64,000 bases of DNA from Pseudomonas izuensis (GTDB lineage: Bacteria; Pseudomonadota; Gammaproteobacteria; Pseudomonadales; Pseudomonadaceae), in NCBI RefSeq assembly GCF_009861505.1, contig NZ_WTFT01000038.1, forward strand, positions 1-64,000. Direction: 5' to 3'. Positions 1-8,445 of this stretch are shown here, piece by piece. Positions within the stretch are counted from its first letter, which is position 1, and each line of letters opens with the position of its first letter. Both the position numbers and the translations under genes were made by a program. Under the pieces are notes generated by a model. The model was not told where the DNA came from. It saw only the letters and a program-made list of their open reading frames with translations, and did no database searches.

Positions 1-35
1 AAGCCATGTCACAAATCTATTCAACACCGACAATC

Positions 36-129
36 CCTGTAGGAGCTGGCTTGCCAGCGAAGAGGACAACACATTCGATATCTCTATTGGCTGACACTCC
101 GCTATCGCTGGCAAGCCAGCTCCCACAGG
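36..129. repeat. REPIN: two inverted REP sequences
   Basis: Two REP palindromes face each other: GTAGGAGCTGGCTTGCCAGC near 40-59 and its inverted copy near 104-127, with about 45 bases between. It lies just downstream of the thiolase stop codon. This is the GGCTTGCCAGC sequence class, mobilised in Pseudomonas by RAYT transposases; none is encoded in the window. Confidence 0.85.
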
Positions 130-134
130 CTTAT

Positions 135-1412
135 CTAACGTTCGATGATGGCGGTCACCCCCTGGCCACCCGCCGCGCAAATCGAAACCAGCCCCCGCCC
201 TTTCCCCGCCGCATCCAGCAACTTCGCCAGGTTGGCAACAATACGCCCACCCGTGGCGGCAAACGGATGCCCCGCCGCCAGCGAGCTGCCTTTGACGTTG
301 AGCCGACTGCGATCGATCGAGCCCAGCGGCGCATCGAGCCCGAGGCGGGTTTTGCAGTAGTCCGCATCCTCCCAGGCCTTTAACGTACACAGCACTTGCG
401 CGGCGAAGGCTTCGTGGATTTCGTAGTAATCGAAGTCCTGCAGGGTCAGGCCATTGCGGGCCAACAGACGCGGCACCGCATACACCGGTGCCATCAACAA
501 ACCTTCGGCTCCGTTGACGAAATCCACCGCTGCCGCCTCGCCATCACGCAGGTAAGCGAGAATCGGCAGGCCACGCTCCTTCGCCCACGCTTCACTGCCC
601 AGCAGTACCAGCGACGCGCCATCGGTCAGCGGCGTGGAGTTGCCCGCCGTCAGGGTGCCCTTGGCGCTTTTCTCGTAGGCCGGTTTGAGGGCGGCGAGTT
701 TTTCCAGTGTCGAGTCCGGGCGCAGGTTGTTGTCGCGGGTGAGGCCCAGGTACGGTGTGATCAAATCGTTGTGCCAACCCTCGGCATAGGACGCGGCCAG
801 TTTCTGATGACTCTCCAGGGCCAGTTGATCCTGTGCTTCACGGGAAATGTTCCAGGTCTGCGCCATCAACTCGCAATGCTGCCCCATGGATAAACCGGTG
901 CGTGGCTCGCCGTTGCGCGGGAATTCGGGGATCAGGTGGCGGGGGCGCAATTGCAGGAAGGTTTTCAGTTTGTCGCCGGTACTCTTCGCGCGGTTGGCTT
1001 GCAGCAAAATCTTGCGCAACCCTTCGCTGACACTGATCGGCGCATCGGAGGTGGTGTCGACGCCACCGGCAATGCCGCACTCGATCTGGCCCAGGGCAAT
1101 CTTGTTCGCCACCAGCAGCGCCGCTTCCAGCCCGGTGCCGCAAGCTTGCTGGATGTCATAGGCGGGCGTCGAGGGCGAGAGCCGCGAACCGAGCACGCAC
1201 TCGCGGGTCAGGTTCATGTCCCGCGACAGCTTGAGCACCGCACCGGCAACCACCTCGCCGATGCGCAGGCCATGCAGGTTGTAACGCTCGATCAGACCTT
1301 CGAGCGCGGCGGTGAGCATGGCCTGGTTACTGGCGGTTGCGTACGGTCCATTGGAGCGGGCGAAGGGAATGCGGTTACCGCCGATGATCGCGACACGACG
1401 CAGTTGAGTCAT
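135..1412 (-). CDS. Acetyl-CoA C-acyltransferase (thiolase, FadI-like)
   Basis: A thiolase of 425 residues, which cleaves 3-ketoacyl-CoA or condenses acyl-CoAs in the cytoplasm. The acyl-accepting cysteine is seen in QQACGTGLEAA (Cys91). The family's later motifs follow: HEAFA, GHPFAATGGR with the catalytic His, and CAAGGQG with the proton-transfer Cys close to the C terminus. The length fits the family. It is divergent from the FabG-like and MaoC-like genes at 1650-3859, so the three probably serve one fatty acyl pathway; the same trio is known near PA4785-PA4786 in P. aeruginosa. Substrate chain length cannot be read from the sequence. Confidence 0.9.
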   Translation of the reverse strand: MTQLRRVAIIGGNRIPFARSNGPYATASNQAMLTAALEGLIERYNLHGLRIGEVVAGAVLKLSRDMNLTRECVLGSRLSPSTPAYDIQQACGTGLEAALLVANKIALGQIECGIAGGVDTTSDAPISVSEGLRKILLQANRAKSTGDKLKTFLQLRPRHLIPEFPRNGEPRTGLSMGQHCELMAQTWNISREAQDQLALESHQKLAASYAEGWHNDLITPYLGLTRDNNLRPDSTLEKLAALKPAYEKSAKGTLTAGNSTPLTDGASLVLLGSEAWAKERGLPILAYLRDGEAAAVDFVNGAEGLLMAPVYAVPRLLARNGLTLQDFDYYEIHEAFAAQVLCTLKAWEDADYCKTRLGLDAPLGSIDRSRLNVKGSSLAAGHPFAATGGRIVANLAKLLDAAGKGRGLVSICAAGGQGVTAIIER

Positions 1413-1453
1413 GAAAAGCTCCTGATGAATGCCTGAAAGTTGAGCCGATCCCT

Positions 1454-1546
1454 TGTAGGAGCAAAGCTTGCTCGCGATGACGGTGGGTCAGCTACATTCA
1501 TGTCAACTGACATACCACCATCGCGAGCAAGCTTTGCTCCTACAGG
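1454..1546. repeat. REPIN between thiolase and fabG-like gene
   Basis: Inverted pair of the AGCAAAGCTTGCTCGCGA class (arms at about 1454-1478 and 1521-1546). It lies in the divergent intergenic region, so it separates rather than terminates the two transcripts. Confidence 0.85.
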
Positions 1547-1649
1547 GATTGCGTTGCCATAACCTGAGCGTAGGCCTTATCTCGTGGATCGAACGACCGA
1601 TCGCCATTGATGGTCCACACTTTGTATCCCAGCTACCGGAGCGCGTTCC

Positions 1650-3002
1650 ATGTCTGACCGCTATATCGACTTCGCCAATTCGTCCATCGGCCATCGTCTG
1701 GTCGGGGCCATCGGACTGCCTTCGCCGGTGCGCCTGGAACGCTGGCAGGCCGGCCGCCTGCGTCCCGTCGAGGGTGCATTGCTGATAGGTGGCGGGCCGT
1801 TGGCGGAGAACGTCAGCGCGTTCGCCAACCGGCTGACCGACGCGATTTACAGCTACGGCACCGACCCTTCAATGGCCACGGCCTGGATCCCCGGCCACGG
1901 CCCGAAACTCAAAGCGGTGGTGTTCGACGCCAGCGACCTGGTGCAGACCGACCAGCTCAAACAACTGCGCGAGTTCTTCCAGCCACTGATGAAGAACCTC
2001 GATCATTGCGCGCACCTGGTGATTCTGGGGCGTGACCCGCAGACCTTGAGCGATCCCTTCGCGGCCAGTACCCAGCGTGCCCTGGAAGGTTTCAGTCGCT
2101 CGCTGGCCAAGGAACTGCGCAGCGGCGGCACCCTGCAACTGATCCTCGTTGGCGAAGGTGCCGAAGACCAACTCGAAGGCCCGCTGCGGTTTTTTCTCTC
2201 ACCCAAAAGCGCGTTCGTCTCCGGGCAAGTGGTCCGCCTGAACGCCTGCGCCACTCAGGTGACGGACTGGACCCGCCCGTTGGCCGGGCGCAAGGCACTG
2301 GTCACCGGTGCCGCACGGGGTATCGGCGCTTCCATCGCCGAAACCCTGGCCCGCGACGGTGCCGAGGTCATCCTGCTGGACGTGCCACCGGCGAAAAGCG
2401 ATCTCGAAGCCCTGGCCGCGCGCCTCGGCGGGCGCAGCGTCACCCTGGACATCTGCGCTGAAGACGCCGCCACGCAGTTGATCGAACAGTTGCCCGACGG
2501 CGTCGATATCGTGGTGCACAACGCCGGTATCACCCGGGATAAAACCCTGGCCAACATGACCCCGGACTTCTGGGACGCGGTGCTCGCGGTCAACCTCAAT
2601 GCCCCGCAGGTGCTGACCAAGGCCCTGCTCGACAAGGGCACGCTGCATGACAACGGCCGGGTGATTCTGCTGGCCTCGATCAGCGGCATCGCCGGCAATC
2701 GCGGACAAACCAATTACGCGGCGAGCAAGGCCGGACTGATCGGCCTGGCACAAAGCTGGGCGCCGTTGTTGCAGGCACGGGGCATCAGCATCAACGCGGT
2801 GGCCCCCGGTTTTATCGAAACCCAGATGACCGCACGTGTTCCGTTCGGTCTGCGCGAGGCCGGGCGGCGCATGAGTTCCCTGGGCCAGGGTGGCCTGCCG
2901 CAGGATGTGGCCGAAGCGGTGGCGTGGCTTGCACAACCGGGCACCGGCGCCTTCACCGGGCAGGCGCTGCGCGTCTGCGGGCAAAGTGTTCTGGGGGCCT
3001 GA
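1650..3002 (+). CDS. Long-form 3-oxoacyl-ACP reductase (FabG-like SDR)
   Basis: A 450-residue NAD(P)H-dependent reductase of the short-chain dehydrogenase family, about twice the length of ordinary FabG. The first ~210 residues form a degenerate extra domain. The C-terminal half carries the cofactor motif TGAARGIG (about 218-225), HNAG, and the catalytic Ser of LASISG with YAASK (about Tyr355 and Lys359). This is the high-molecular-weight FabG (FabG4-like) layout. GGAGCG upstream of ATG 1650 serves as ribosome site. The MaoC hydratase starts 2 bases after the stop, so reduction of 3-ketoacyl groups and (de)hydration of 3-hydroxyacyl groups are made together. Confidence 0.88.
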   Translation: MSDRYIDFANSSIGHRLVGAIGLPSPVRLERWQAGRLRPVEGALLIGGGPLAENVSAFANRLTDAIYSYGTDPSMATAWIPGHGPKLKAVVFDASDLVQTDQLKQLREFFQPLMKNLDHCAHLVILGRDPQTLSDPFAASTQRALEGFSRSLAKELRSGGTLQLILVGEGAEDQLEGPLRFFLSPKSAFVSGQVVRLNACATQVTDWTRPLAGRKALVTGAARGIGASIAETLARDGAEVILLDVPPAKSDLEALAARLGGRSVTLDICAEDAATQLIEQLPDGVDIVVHNAGITRDKTLANMTPDFWDAVLAVNLNAPQVLTKALLDKGTLHDNGRVILLASISGIAGNRGQTNYAASKAGLIGLAQSWAPLLQARGISINAVAPGFIETQMTARVPFGLREAGRRMSSLGQGGLPQDVAEAVAWLAQPGTGAFTGQALRVCGQSVLGA

Positions 3003-3004
3003 GC

Positions 3005-3859
3005 ATGACGACTGACTGGCACATGCTCACACGCGAACCCGGCCTGCCGGCGTTGTACGCAAAAGCCGCGACGCGGCGCAAGATCACCGGCACCACCCTG
3101 CCCGATTCGGGGCTGCGCTGCTGGGTCGATGTCGAACCGCAGCGGCTGGCGGCCTATCGCAAAGTCTGCGGTTTCGACGACAACAGCCTGCTGCCACCGA
3201 CCTACCCCCACATCCTCGCCTTCGCCTTGCAGATGCAGCTGCTCACCGCCCACGAGTTTCCCTTCCCGTTGCTGGGGTTGATTCACCTGGGCAATCGCAT
3301 TCGTGTGTTACGCCCCATGGGCGGGCTCCATCGGGCGCGGGTCGGCGTGAAAGTGCAGAACCTGCAACCCCATGCCAAGGGCGCAACGTTCGATCTGGTG
3401 ACGACCCTGGATGATCAGTTGGGGACGCTATGGGAAGCCGAAAGCCAGATGCTCTGTCGCGGCGTCAAGCTGGAGGGCGAGCCTGTCGAAGAAGCGCTGG
3501 CCTCGACGCTGGCACTGACCCAGATCGCCCAGTGGAAAGCACCGGCGGACATCGGCCGGCAGTACGCCAGGGTCTCTGGCGACTACAACCCGATTCACCT
3601 CAGTGCGGCCAGTGCCAGACTGTTCGGATTTCCTTGTGCCATCGCCCACGGACTGTGGAACAAGGCGCGCACGCTCGCCGCGCTGGCGGATCATTTGCCG
3701 GCGGCGAACATCGAGATCACGGTGCAGTTCAAGAAACCGGTGCGCCTGCCCAGCCAAGTGGCGTTGCTGGCCAGCGCGGCGGGGTCCAGTGGTGAACTGC
3801 AGTTGATCGGCGACGGGGACCTGAAACACATGGCGGGACATTGGCAGCCGGTGACCTGA
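3005..3859 (+). CDS. MaoC family hydratase/dehydratase
   Basis: A 284-residue hot-dog-fold protein expected to hydrate enoyl or dehydrate 3-hydroxyacyl thioesters. The C-terminal hot-dog domain has the hydratase signature SGDYNPIH (Asp about 193, His about 198) and a downstream AHGLW. The N-terminal half is a second, degenerate hot-dog region, as in double-domain MaoC proteins. I chose ATG 3005, right after the fabG-like stop, rather than an in-frame start inside that gene. Together with the upstream reductase and the divergent thiolase it makes a three-enzyme acyl-CoA module. Direction and substrate are unknown. Confidence 0.85.
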   Translation: MTTDWHMLTREPGLPALYAKAATRRKITGTTLPDSGLRCWVDVEPQRLAAYRKVCGFDDNSLLPPTYPHILAFALQMQLLTAHEFPFPLLGLIHLGNRIRVLRPMGGLHRARVGVKVQNLQPHAKGATFDLVTTLDDQLGTLWEAESQMLCRGVKLEGEPVEEALASTLALTQIAQWKAPADIGRQYARVSGDYNPIHLSAASARLFGFPCAIAHGLWNKARTLAALADHLPAANIEITVQFKKPVRLPSQVALLASAAGSSGELQLIGDGDLKHMAGHWQPVT

Positions 3860-3871
3860 ACCTCAACAAAA

Positions 3872-3964
3872 CCCTGTAGGAGCCGGCTTGCCGGCGAAGG
3901 CATTCTAATGGTCGGCGCAAGGCTCAAGGACGTCTTCGCTGGCAAGCCAGCTCCTACAGGGATT
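3872..3964. repeat. REPIN downstream of maoC-like gene
   Basis: Inverted pair CCTGTAGGAGCCGGCTTGCC ... GGCAAGCCAGCTCCTACAGG with arms at about 3873-3899 and 3934-3961. It sits between two convergent genes. Confidence 0.85.
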
Positions 3965-4016
3965 GGGGATATCCACAACATTTTGGTGGGTTGTCCGCCC
4001 GTCGTCGCGAGCAGGC

Positions 4017-4430
4017 TCACCCCTTGACCAGAAAAATCTGCGGCTGCGGAAACAGATTGTTCAGCGTCTCCAGCAACCGCACGTGATAGATCGGTTTGCG
4101 AAACAGATCCAGCACCTGCAAGCGCAACATGTCACTGACATCGTCCATGTCCGCGTGCCCGGACATCACGATCACCGGCAAATGCTGGCGCGACGTATGC
4201 TCGCGCAGCCGTTTGATCAACGACATGCCGCTCTCCTCGGGCATGCGCAAATCGGTAATCACCAAGGCGATATCCGGATGGCGCGTCAGATGATGCAATG
4301 CCAGCTTGACCGAAGTTGCCGTGAAGCAGTTGAACCCTTCCCCCTCCAGCAACTCCGCCAGCTCAAGCAATGCGTCCTCTTCGTCATCGACCAGAAGAAG
4401 CTGCTGGCGCGGGGAAGCTGGAGCGATCAT
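4017..4430 (-). CDS. Stand-alone response regulator receiver protein
   Basis: A single CheY-like receiver domain with no output domain. The acidic pair (VDD), the phosphoacceptor Asp in ITDLRMP, the Ser of VMSGH and the Lys of FRKPI are all present, so it should be phosphorylatable. ATG 4430 has a good ribosome site (AGGTGG). An upstream in-frame ATG at 4472 would add 14 residues but lacks one. It lies 68 bases beyond the flp pilin gene on the same strand and may be co-transcribed with it. A role in Flp pilus control or as a PprA partner is inference from position only. The stop codon falls inside a REP remnant. Confidence 0.8.
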   Translation of the reverse strand: MIAPASPRQQLLLVDDEEDALLELAELLEGEGFNCFTATSVKLALHHLTRHPDIALVITDLRMPEESGMSLIKRLREHTSRQHLPVIVMSGHADMDDVSDMLRLQVLDLFRKPIYHVRLLETLNNLFPQPQIFLVKG

Positions 4431-4498
4431 GGGCACCACCTGTGTGGGACTGGGCACTGACATTGGAACCATAGCGAAAAATCAGCGAACCACCGCCA

Positions 4499-4708
4499 TC
4501 AGGGCGCTGGCACGAGTTGATCCTTGATGATGGTGAAAATGCCCTTCACCGCCGTGGCAATGGGTGACATGAACGTCGCCAGAATCACCGCAGCCATTCC
4601 CGCGACGATCGCGTACTCGATACCCGAAGCACCTTCGGTGTCCTTGGCCAGACCTTTGTAAAAAGCGATTTCGGATTTGACCTTCTGAACCAGCTTGGAA
4701 AAAGACAT
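4499..4708 (-). CDS. flp: Flp family type IVb pilin
   Basis: Major subunit of the Flp/Tad pilus, 69 residues. The prepilin motif GASGIEY gives predicted cleavage after Gly26, leaving Glu at mature position 5 followed by Tyr, the Flp hallmark. A hydrophobic helix (AIVAGMAAVILATF) follows. The N-terminal leader is basic, as FppA substrates require. A clear ribosome site (CAGGAG) precedes ATG 4708. It is divergent from rcpC, with a 323-base intergenic region carrying the likely control sites. PprB is the known activator of flp in P. aeruginosa. Confidence 0.95.
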   Translation of the reverse strand: MSFSKLVQKVKSEIAFYKGLAKDTEGASGIEYAIVAGMAAVILATFMSPIATAVKGIFTIIKDQLVPAP

Positions 4709-5031
4709 GACGTATCTCCTGGAGCACCCGGGTGTTGCACAAGCGCAACATGATTCCCCTATGCCAGCACCAGCATTGTCGGCATTCCCCCGACCAACAA
4801 CTGTAAATACGCATTAACACGAAAGTATTAACCGTTTCGTTGACGTCAAAAAACCGTGTTATTTCGCGAATCCCACCTCGCCCGTTAGTTATTTTCGGTC
4901 AGCTAATGGCATTTTGCTCTACCTGCGCTACGGTCAAATAGCCAAATGATTTCATGTTCATAGCTGCCTGATTGCGAATATTTCTCGTTGTTTGAACGAG
5001 TGCTTGTAGCAGCAGGAAAGGGAGAGCCGTC
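4709..5031. other. Divergent flp / rcpC control region
   Basis: This 323-base gene-free stretch is visibly AT-richer than the flanks and must hold promoters for flp (leftward) and the rcpC-tadD operon (rightward). It contains an inverted repeat ACGAAA...TTTCGT at 4819-4840, a GACGTC palindrome at 4842-4847 and a small TCGT...ACGA inverted repeat near 4984-5000. The ribosome site AAAGGGAGAG just before rcpC is strong. Confidence 0.6.
4822..4849 (-). promoter_or_regulatory. Candidate flp promoter with overlapping inverted repeat
   Basis: Read on the minus strand, TTGACG (4849-4844) and TACTTT (4827-4822) are separated by 16 bases, giving a leader of roughly 105 nt before flp. The -10 is weak, as expected for an activated promoter. 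The inverted repeat ACGAAA/TTTCGT at 4819-4840 lies between and over the two boxes and is a candidate binding site for PprB. This is pattern reading only. Confidence 0.3.
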
Positions 5032-5973
5032 ATGAACAGTCGTGTCACCCTGGGCCTTGCCGGGTTGTTGCTGGTCGGTGCCCTTATCGCCGGTTACTGG
5101 GGCCTGATGCTGAGCCGTCAACCCGCCACCGAGCCCATCGTTCAACCTACTGTCACTGCACCTGCCGCACCCGCCCCGGCGCTTGCAACGGTGGAAGACT
5201 CCACGCGCCAGCCGGTGGTCGTGCTGGTCAATGACGTGGCGCCGTACACGCCAATCACCGCCGCTGACGTCACCCTGGAAAAACTGCGTACCGCACCGGC
5301 CGGTAGCCTGAGCCGACTCGATCAGGCGATTGGTCGTACGCCCTGGCGCGCCCTGGCCGCCGGTACCTGGCTCAATGACGAAAGCTTCGAGGCGGGCAGC
5401 AGCCTGGCGCGGATGATCCGTCCCGATGAACGCGCCCTCGCGGTTGCCGTGGACGAAGTGATCAATGCCGGTGGCCAACTGACGCCGGGGGACTATGTCG
5501 ATGTGCTGCTGTTTCTGCGCATGGACAGCAACAACCTTCAGCCATCAGCGCAGCTTGTGGTGCCGGCTTTGCGGGTTCTCGGGGTGGGTGAACAATTGGG
5601 CTTGACCAACGATGGCCAGCCCTCGAGCCCGGCCCACACCATCGAAGAAAAACTCAGGCAGGAGCAATTGCGCGCCAGCGCCCGCAGCGTTCTGCTCGCG
5701 GTGCCCGAGCAACTGGTGAGTCGCCTCATGCTCGCGACCCAGGCTGGCGTCTTGCGCCTGGCGGTACGCAGTGCCGATGAAAAACGCCTGTCGCGTTATT
5801 GGGCGGGTGAAAGCGGTTCTGCGGCCAGTCTCGACAATGCCAACCGCCAGTTGCTGCAGTTCAGCCAACTGGCCATGACTGCGCCACCCAAACCCGTCAG
5901 TGCCGTGGCAGCACCGCGCAAGCGGGGTGTGGAAATCATCCGTGGCAACGAACTCACTCAACAAACCCCCTGA
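5032..5973 (+). CDS. rcpC: Flp pilus assembly protein RcpC/CpaB
   Basis: A 313-residue periplasmic pilus assembly protein. An N-terminal membrane segment (about residues 7-27) is followed by a Pro/Ala-rich linker. A SAF-type domain comes next (VVVLVNDVAPYTPITAADV, with the later TPWRALAAGTWL and RPDERALAVAVDEV segments typical of CpaB), then an RcpC C-terminal region. It heads the operon and is divergent from flp. The family supports the RcpA secretin. The next gene begins 22 bases downstream. Confidence 0.92.
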   Translation: MNSRVTLGLAGLLLVGALIAGYWGLMLSRQPATEPIVQPTVTAPAAPAPALATVEDSTRQPVVVLVNDVAPYTPITAADVTLEKLRTAPAGSLSRLDQAIGRTPWRALAAGTWLNDESFEAGSSLARMIRPDERALAVAVDEVINAGGQLTPGDYVDVLLFLRMDSNNLQPSAQLVVPALRVLGVGEQLGLTNDGQPSSPAHTIEEKLRQEQLRASARSVLLAVPEQLVSRLMLATQAGVLRLAVRSADEKRLSRYWAGESGSAASLDNANRQLLQFSQLAMTAPPKPVSAVAAPRKRGVEIIRGNELTQQTP

Positions 5974-5995
5974 ATCATGCAAGGACGCTTCTCCC

Positions 5996-7258
5996 ATGCA
6001 CAGACGTTTTATGCCGCTGTTCAACGGCTTGATCTGCGCCACCTTGCTGTGCGGTATGCCAGTCAATTCAGTATCGGCGGCGACCGGAAACTGCGCCGCG
6101 CTCGGCCCGTTGCCCGCGGCGCTGGAAGTCGGCGAAGGCCTGCAACAGGAACTGCAAACGCCGGTGGCGATCACCCGCGTGGCGGTGGGCGATCCGAAAA
6201 TCGCCGATGTGCGGATCAACGGCAACCAGGCCTTGCTGCTCACCGGCATGGCCCCCGGTGCTACCAGCCTGATGGTCTGGACCGCCTGCGCCACGACGCC
6301 GCGCCAGAGCATGGTATTCGTTCAGGGGCGAGCGACCGCCGCCATGACCCGCAACGCCAGGTTGCCATCCGATGACCCGTTGCTGCCCTCCCAAGTACAG
6401 ACCGACATCCGCTTCGTTGAAGTCAGCCGGACCAAACTCAAGGAAGCCAGCACCTCGATTTTCGGCAAGAACTCGAACTTCCTGTTCGGCTCCCCCGGCA
6501 CGGTGCCCAACACGGCCGTGACACCTCGCGTGTTTCCACTGCGCAACATCGATCCACGCATCGCCGTGCCCAGCATTCCGCTGGCCAACGACATGTACAA
6601 CATCGTCGCCGGCGGCGGCAATTTCCTGGCCATCATCAATGCCATGGAGAGCAGCGGCTTCGCCTATACCCTGGCTCGCCCCAGCCTGGTCGCGCTCAGC
6701 GGACAGAGCGCCAGCTTCCTCGCCGGCGGTGAAATCCCGATCCCGGTGCCCAGCGCCAACAGCAACAGCTACTCCATCGAATACAAGGAATTCGGCATCC
6801 GCCTGACCCTGACACCGACCGTGATCAGCAATGACCAGATCACCCTCAAGGTGGCGCCGGAGGTCAGCGAACTGGACTTCAACAATGGCGTCACCATCGG
6901 CGGCACCAACGTTCCGGCATTCACCATTCGCCGCACCGACACCAGCATCTCCCTGGCCGATGGCGAGAGTTTTGTCATCAGCGGTTTGATCAGCACGCAA
7001 AACACCTCGCAAGTCAGCAAGTTTCCCGGGCTGGGCGATATCCCGATCCTTGGCGCGTTCTTTCGCAGCTCGTCGATCAACCGCGAAGAACGGGAGCTGT
7101 TGATGATCGTCACGCCGCACCTGGTGCAGCCATTAGCGGCCAACGCGCAACTGCCGTCGTTGCCCGGTGAAAAACTGCGTAACTACGACCCGAACTGGTA
7201 TCGCCTGTACTTCCTCGAAAACGGCGACTTCGACAAACGCAGCGGGTTATCGCAATGA
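5996..7258 (+). CDS. rcpA: Flp pilus outer-membrane secretin RcpA/CpaC
   Basis: Secretin channel for the Flp pilus, 420 residues. A signal peptide (about 1-26, ending VSA) is followed by an N-terminal domain, then the secretin C-terminal domain with EFGIRLTLTPTV and the late PGLGDIPILGAFFRS signature. An upstream in-frame start at 5900 would lie inside rcpC. ATG 5996 is preceded by AAGGA and begins a proper signal peptide, so I use it. The stop overlaps the start of tadZ (ATGA), indicating translational coupling. Confidence 0.92.
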   Translation: MHRRFMPLFNGLICATLLCGMPVNSVSAATGNCAALGPLPAALEVGEGLQQELQTPVAITRVAVGDPKIADVRINGNQALLLTGMAPGATSLMVWTACATTPRQSMVFVQGRATAAMTRNARLPSDDPLLPSQVQTDIRFVEVSRTKLKEASTSIFGKNSNFLFGSPGTVPNTAVTPRVFPLRNIDPRIAVPSIPLANDMYNIVAGGGNFLAIINAMESSGFAYTLARPSLVALSGQSASFLAGGEIPIPVPSANSNSYSIEYKEFGIRLTLTPTVISNDQITLKVAPEVSELDFNNGVTIGGTNVPAFTIRRTDTSISLADGESFVISGLISTQNTSQVSKFPGLGDIPILGAFFRSSSINREERELLMIVTPHLVQPLAANAQLPSLPGEKLRNYDPNWYRLYFLENGDFDKRSGLSQ

Positions 7259-8445
7259 GTCAGAACCTGAGCCAGACCTTCCTCGCGATCACGCGCAACA
7301 GCACCGACCTCGAGTGGCTGCAAGGCGCCCTTGCCCCTTTGGGCCAGGTGGTCAGTGCCGGCGGCGGCAGCCTCGACGAATTGCTGGCGTTGGTGGACGT
7401 GACCTTCGCCAGCCTGGTGTTCGTCGGCCTCGACCGTGAACACGTCGTCACCCAAAGCGCGTTGATCGAAGGTGCGCTGGAAGCCAAACCGATGCTGGCC
7501 ATCGTCGCGTTGGGCGACGGCATGGACAACCAGCTTGTACTCAACGCAATGCGTGCCGGCGCCCGGGATTTCGTGGCCTATGGTTCACGCTCCAGTGAAG
7601 TGGCCGGCCTGGTGCGGCGCTTGGGCAAACGCCTGCCGCCAGTGGCACCGAACACGCATCTGGGTGGCCTGACCGTGCTCTATGGCGTGCAGAGCAATGC
7701 CGACGGTGCACTGCTGGCCACTCACATGGCGCAAGTGGTGCAAAACAGCGGTCAGCACACGCTGCTGCTTGATCTCGGATTGCCGCGCGGTGACAGCCTG
7801 GCCTTGCTCGGCCTTGAGAGTTCGTTTCATTTCGGCGATGCGTTGCGGCACGTGCGACGCCTCGACGCGACACTGATCGACAGCGCCTTCACCAGTTGTG
7901 ACATGGGGCTGCGTATCCTGGCCTATGCCAGCAGCGACGAACCGCTGGAGCACACCAGCGCCGCCGAGTTGTACATGCTGCTCAGTGCCTTGCGCCAACA
8001 CTTCCAGCACATCGTGGTGAACCTCACCGGCCAGCCGGACAGCGAAGCCTTGCGCACGTTCGTCAGCCATTGCGACAAACTGCTGTGGTACACCGATCAG
8101 AACGTGCTCGACTGCCGGCGCAACCTGGCGGTGCTCAACCTGTGGCGCGAAAAAGGCTTGAAGCTCGATCACGCCAGGCTGCTGGTGGACCGTTACCTGC
8201 GCAGCGTCGCACCGGACTCCGACACCCTGGGCAAGAGCTTCGGCATGGAGGTCATCGCCACGCTCACCTACAGCCCGGAAGTACGACTCAACGCCAAGAA
8301 CCAGGGCGTGACCCTGTTTGAGCTGGCTCCGCGCGAAGGCCTTACCCAAAGCCTGCGGGCCCTGGGCGAACGCCTGGCCAAACGCTCCGAAGGCCTGGCC
8401 AAACCCAGGATTGGCTGGTTCAACCGATTGAGGGGCGCGCAATGA
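7255..8445 (+). CDS. tadZ: Pilus assembly protein TadZ/CpaE
   Basis: A 396-residue MinD/ParA-superfamily protein that places the Tad machine at the cell pole. It has an N-terminal atypical receiver-like region (about 1-125) and an ATPase-like C-terminal domain. The place where a P-loop should be (about residues 140-155, after GGLTVLY) reads GVQSNADGALLATH and lacks the Lys pair of a deviant Walker A. The later DLGLPRGDSLALL segment keeps the family shape. Atypical P-loops are known in TadZ. Start and stop both overlap neighbouring genes by ATGA. Confidence 0.88.
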   Translation: MSQNLSQTFLAITRNSTDLEWLQGALAPLGQVVSAGGGSLDELLALVDVTFASLVFVGLDREHVVTQSALIEGALEAKPMLAIVALGDGMDNQLVLNAMRAGARDFVAYGSRSSEVAGLVRRLGKRLPPVAPNTHLGGLTVLYGVQSNADGALLATHMAQVVQNSGQHTLLLDLGLPRGDSLALLGLESSFHFGDALRHVRRLDATLIDSAFTSCDMGLRILAYASSDEPLEHTSAAELYMLLSALRQHFQHIVVNLTGQPDSEALRTFVSHCDKLLWYTDQNVLDCRRNLAVLNLWREKGLKLDHARLLVDRYLRSVAPDSDTLGKSFGMEVIATLTYSPEVRLNAKNQGVTLFELAPREGLTQSLRALGERLAKRSEGLAKPRIGWFNRLRGAQ

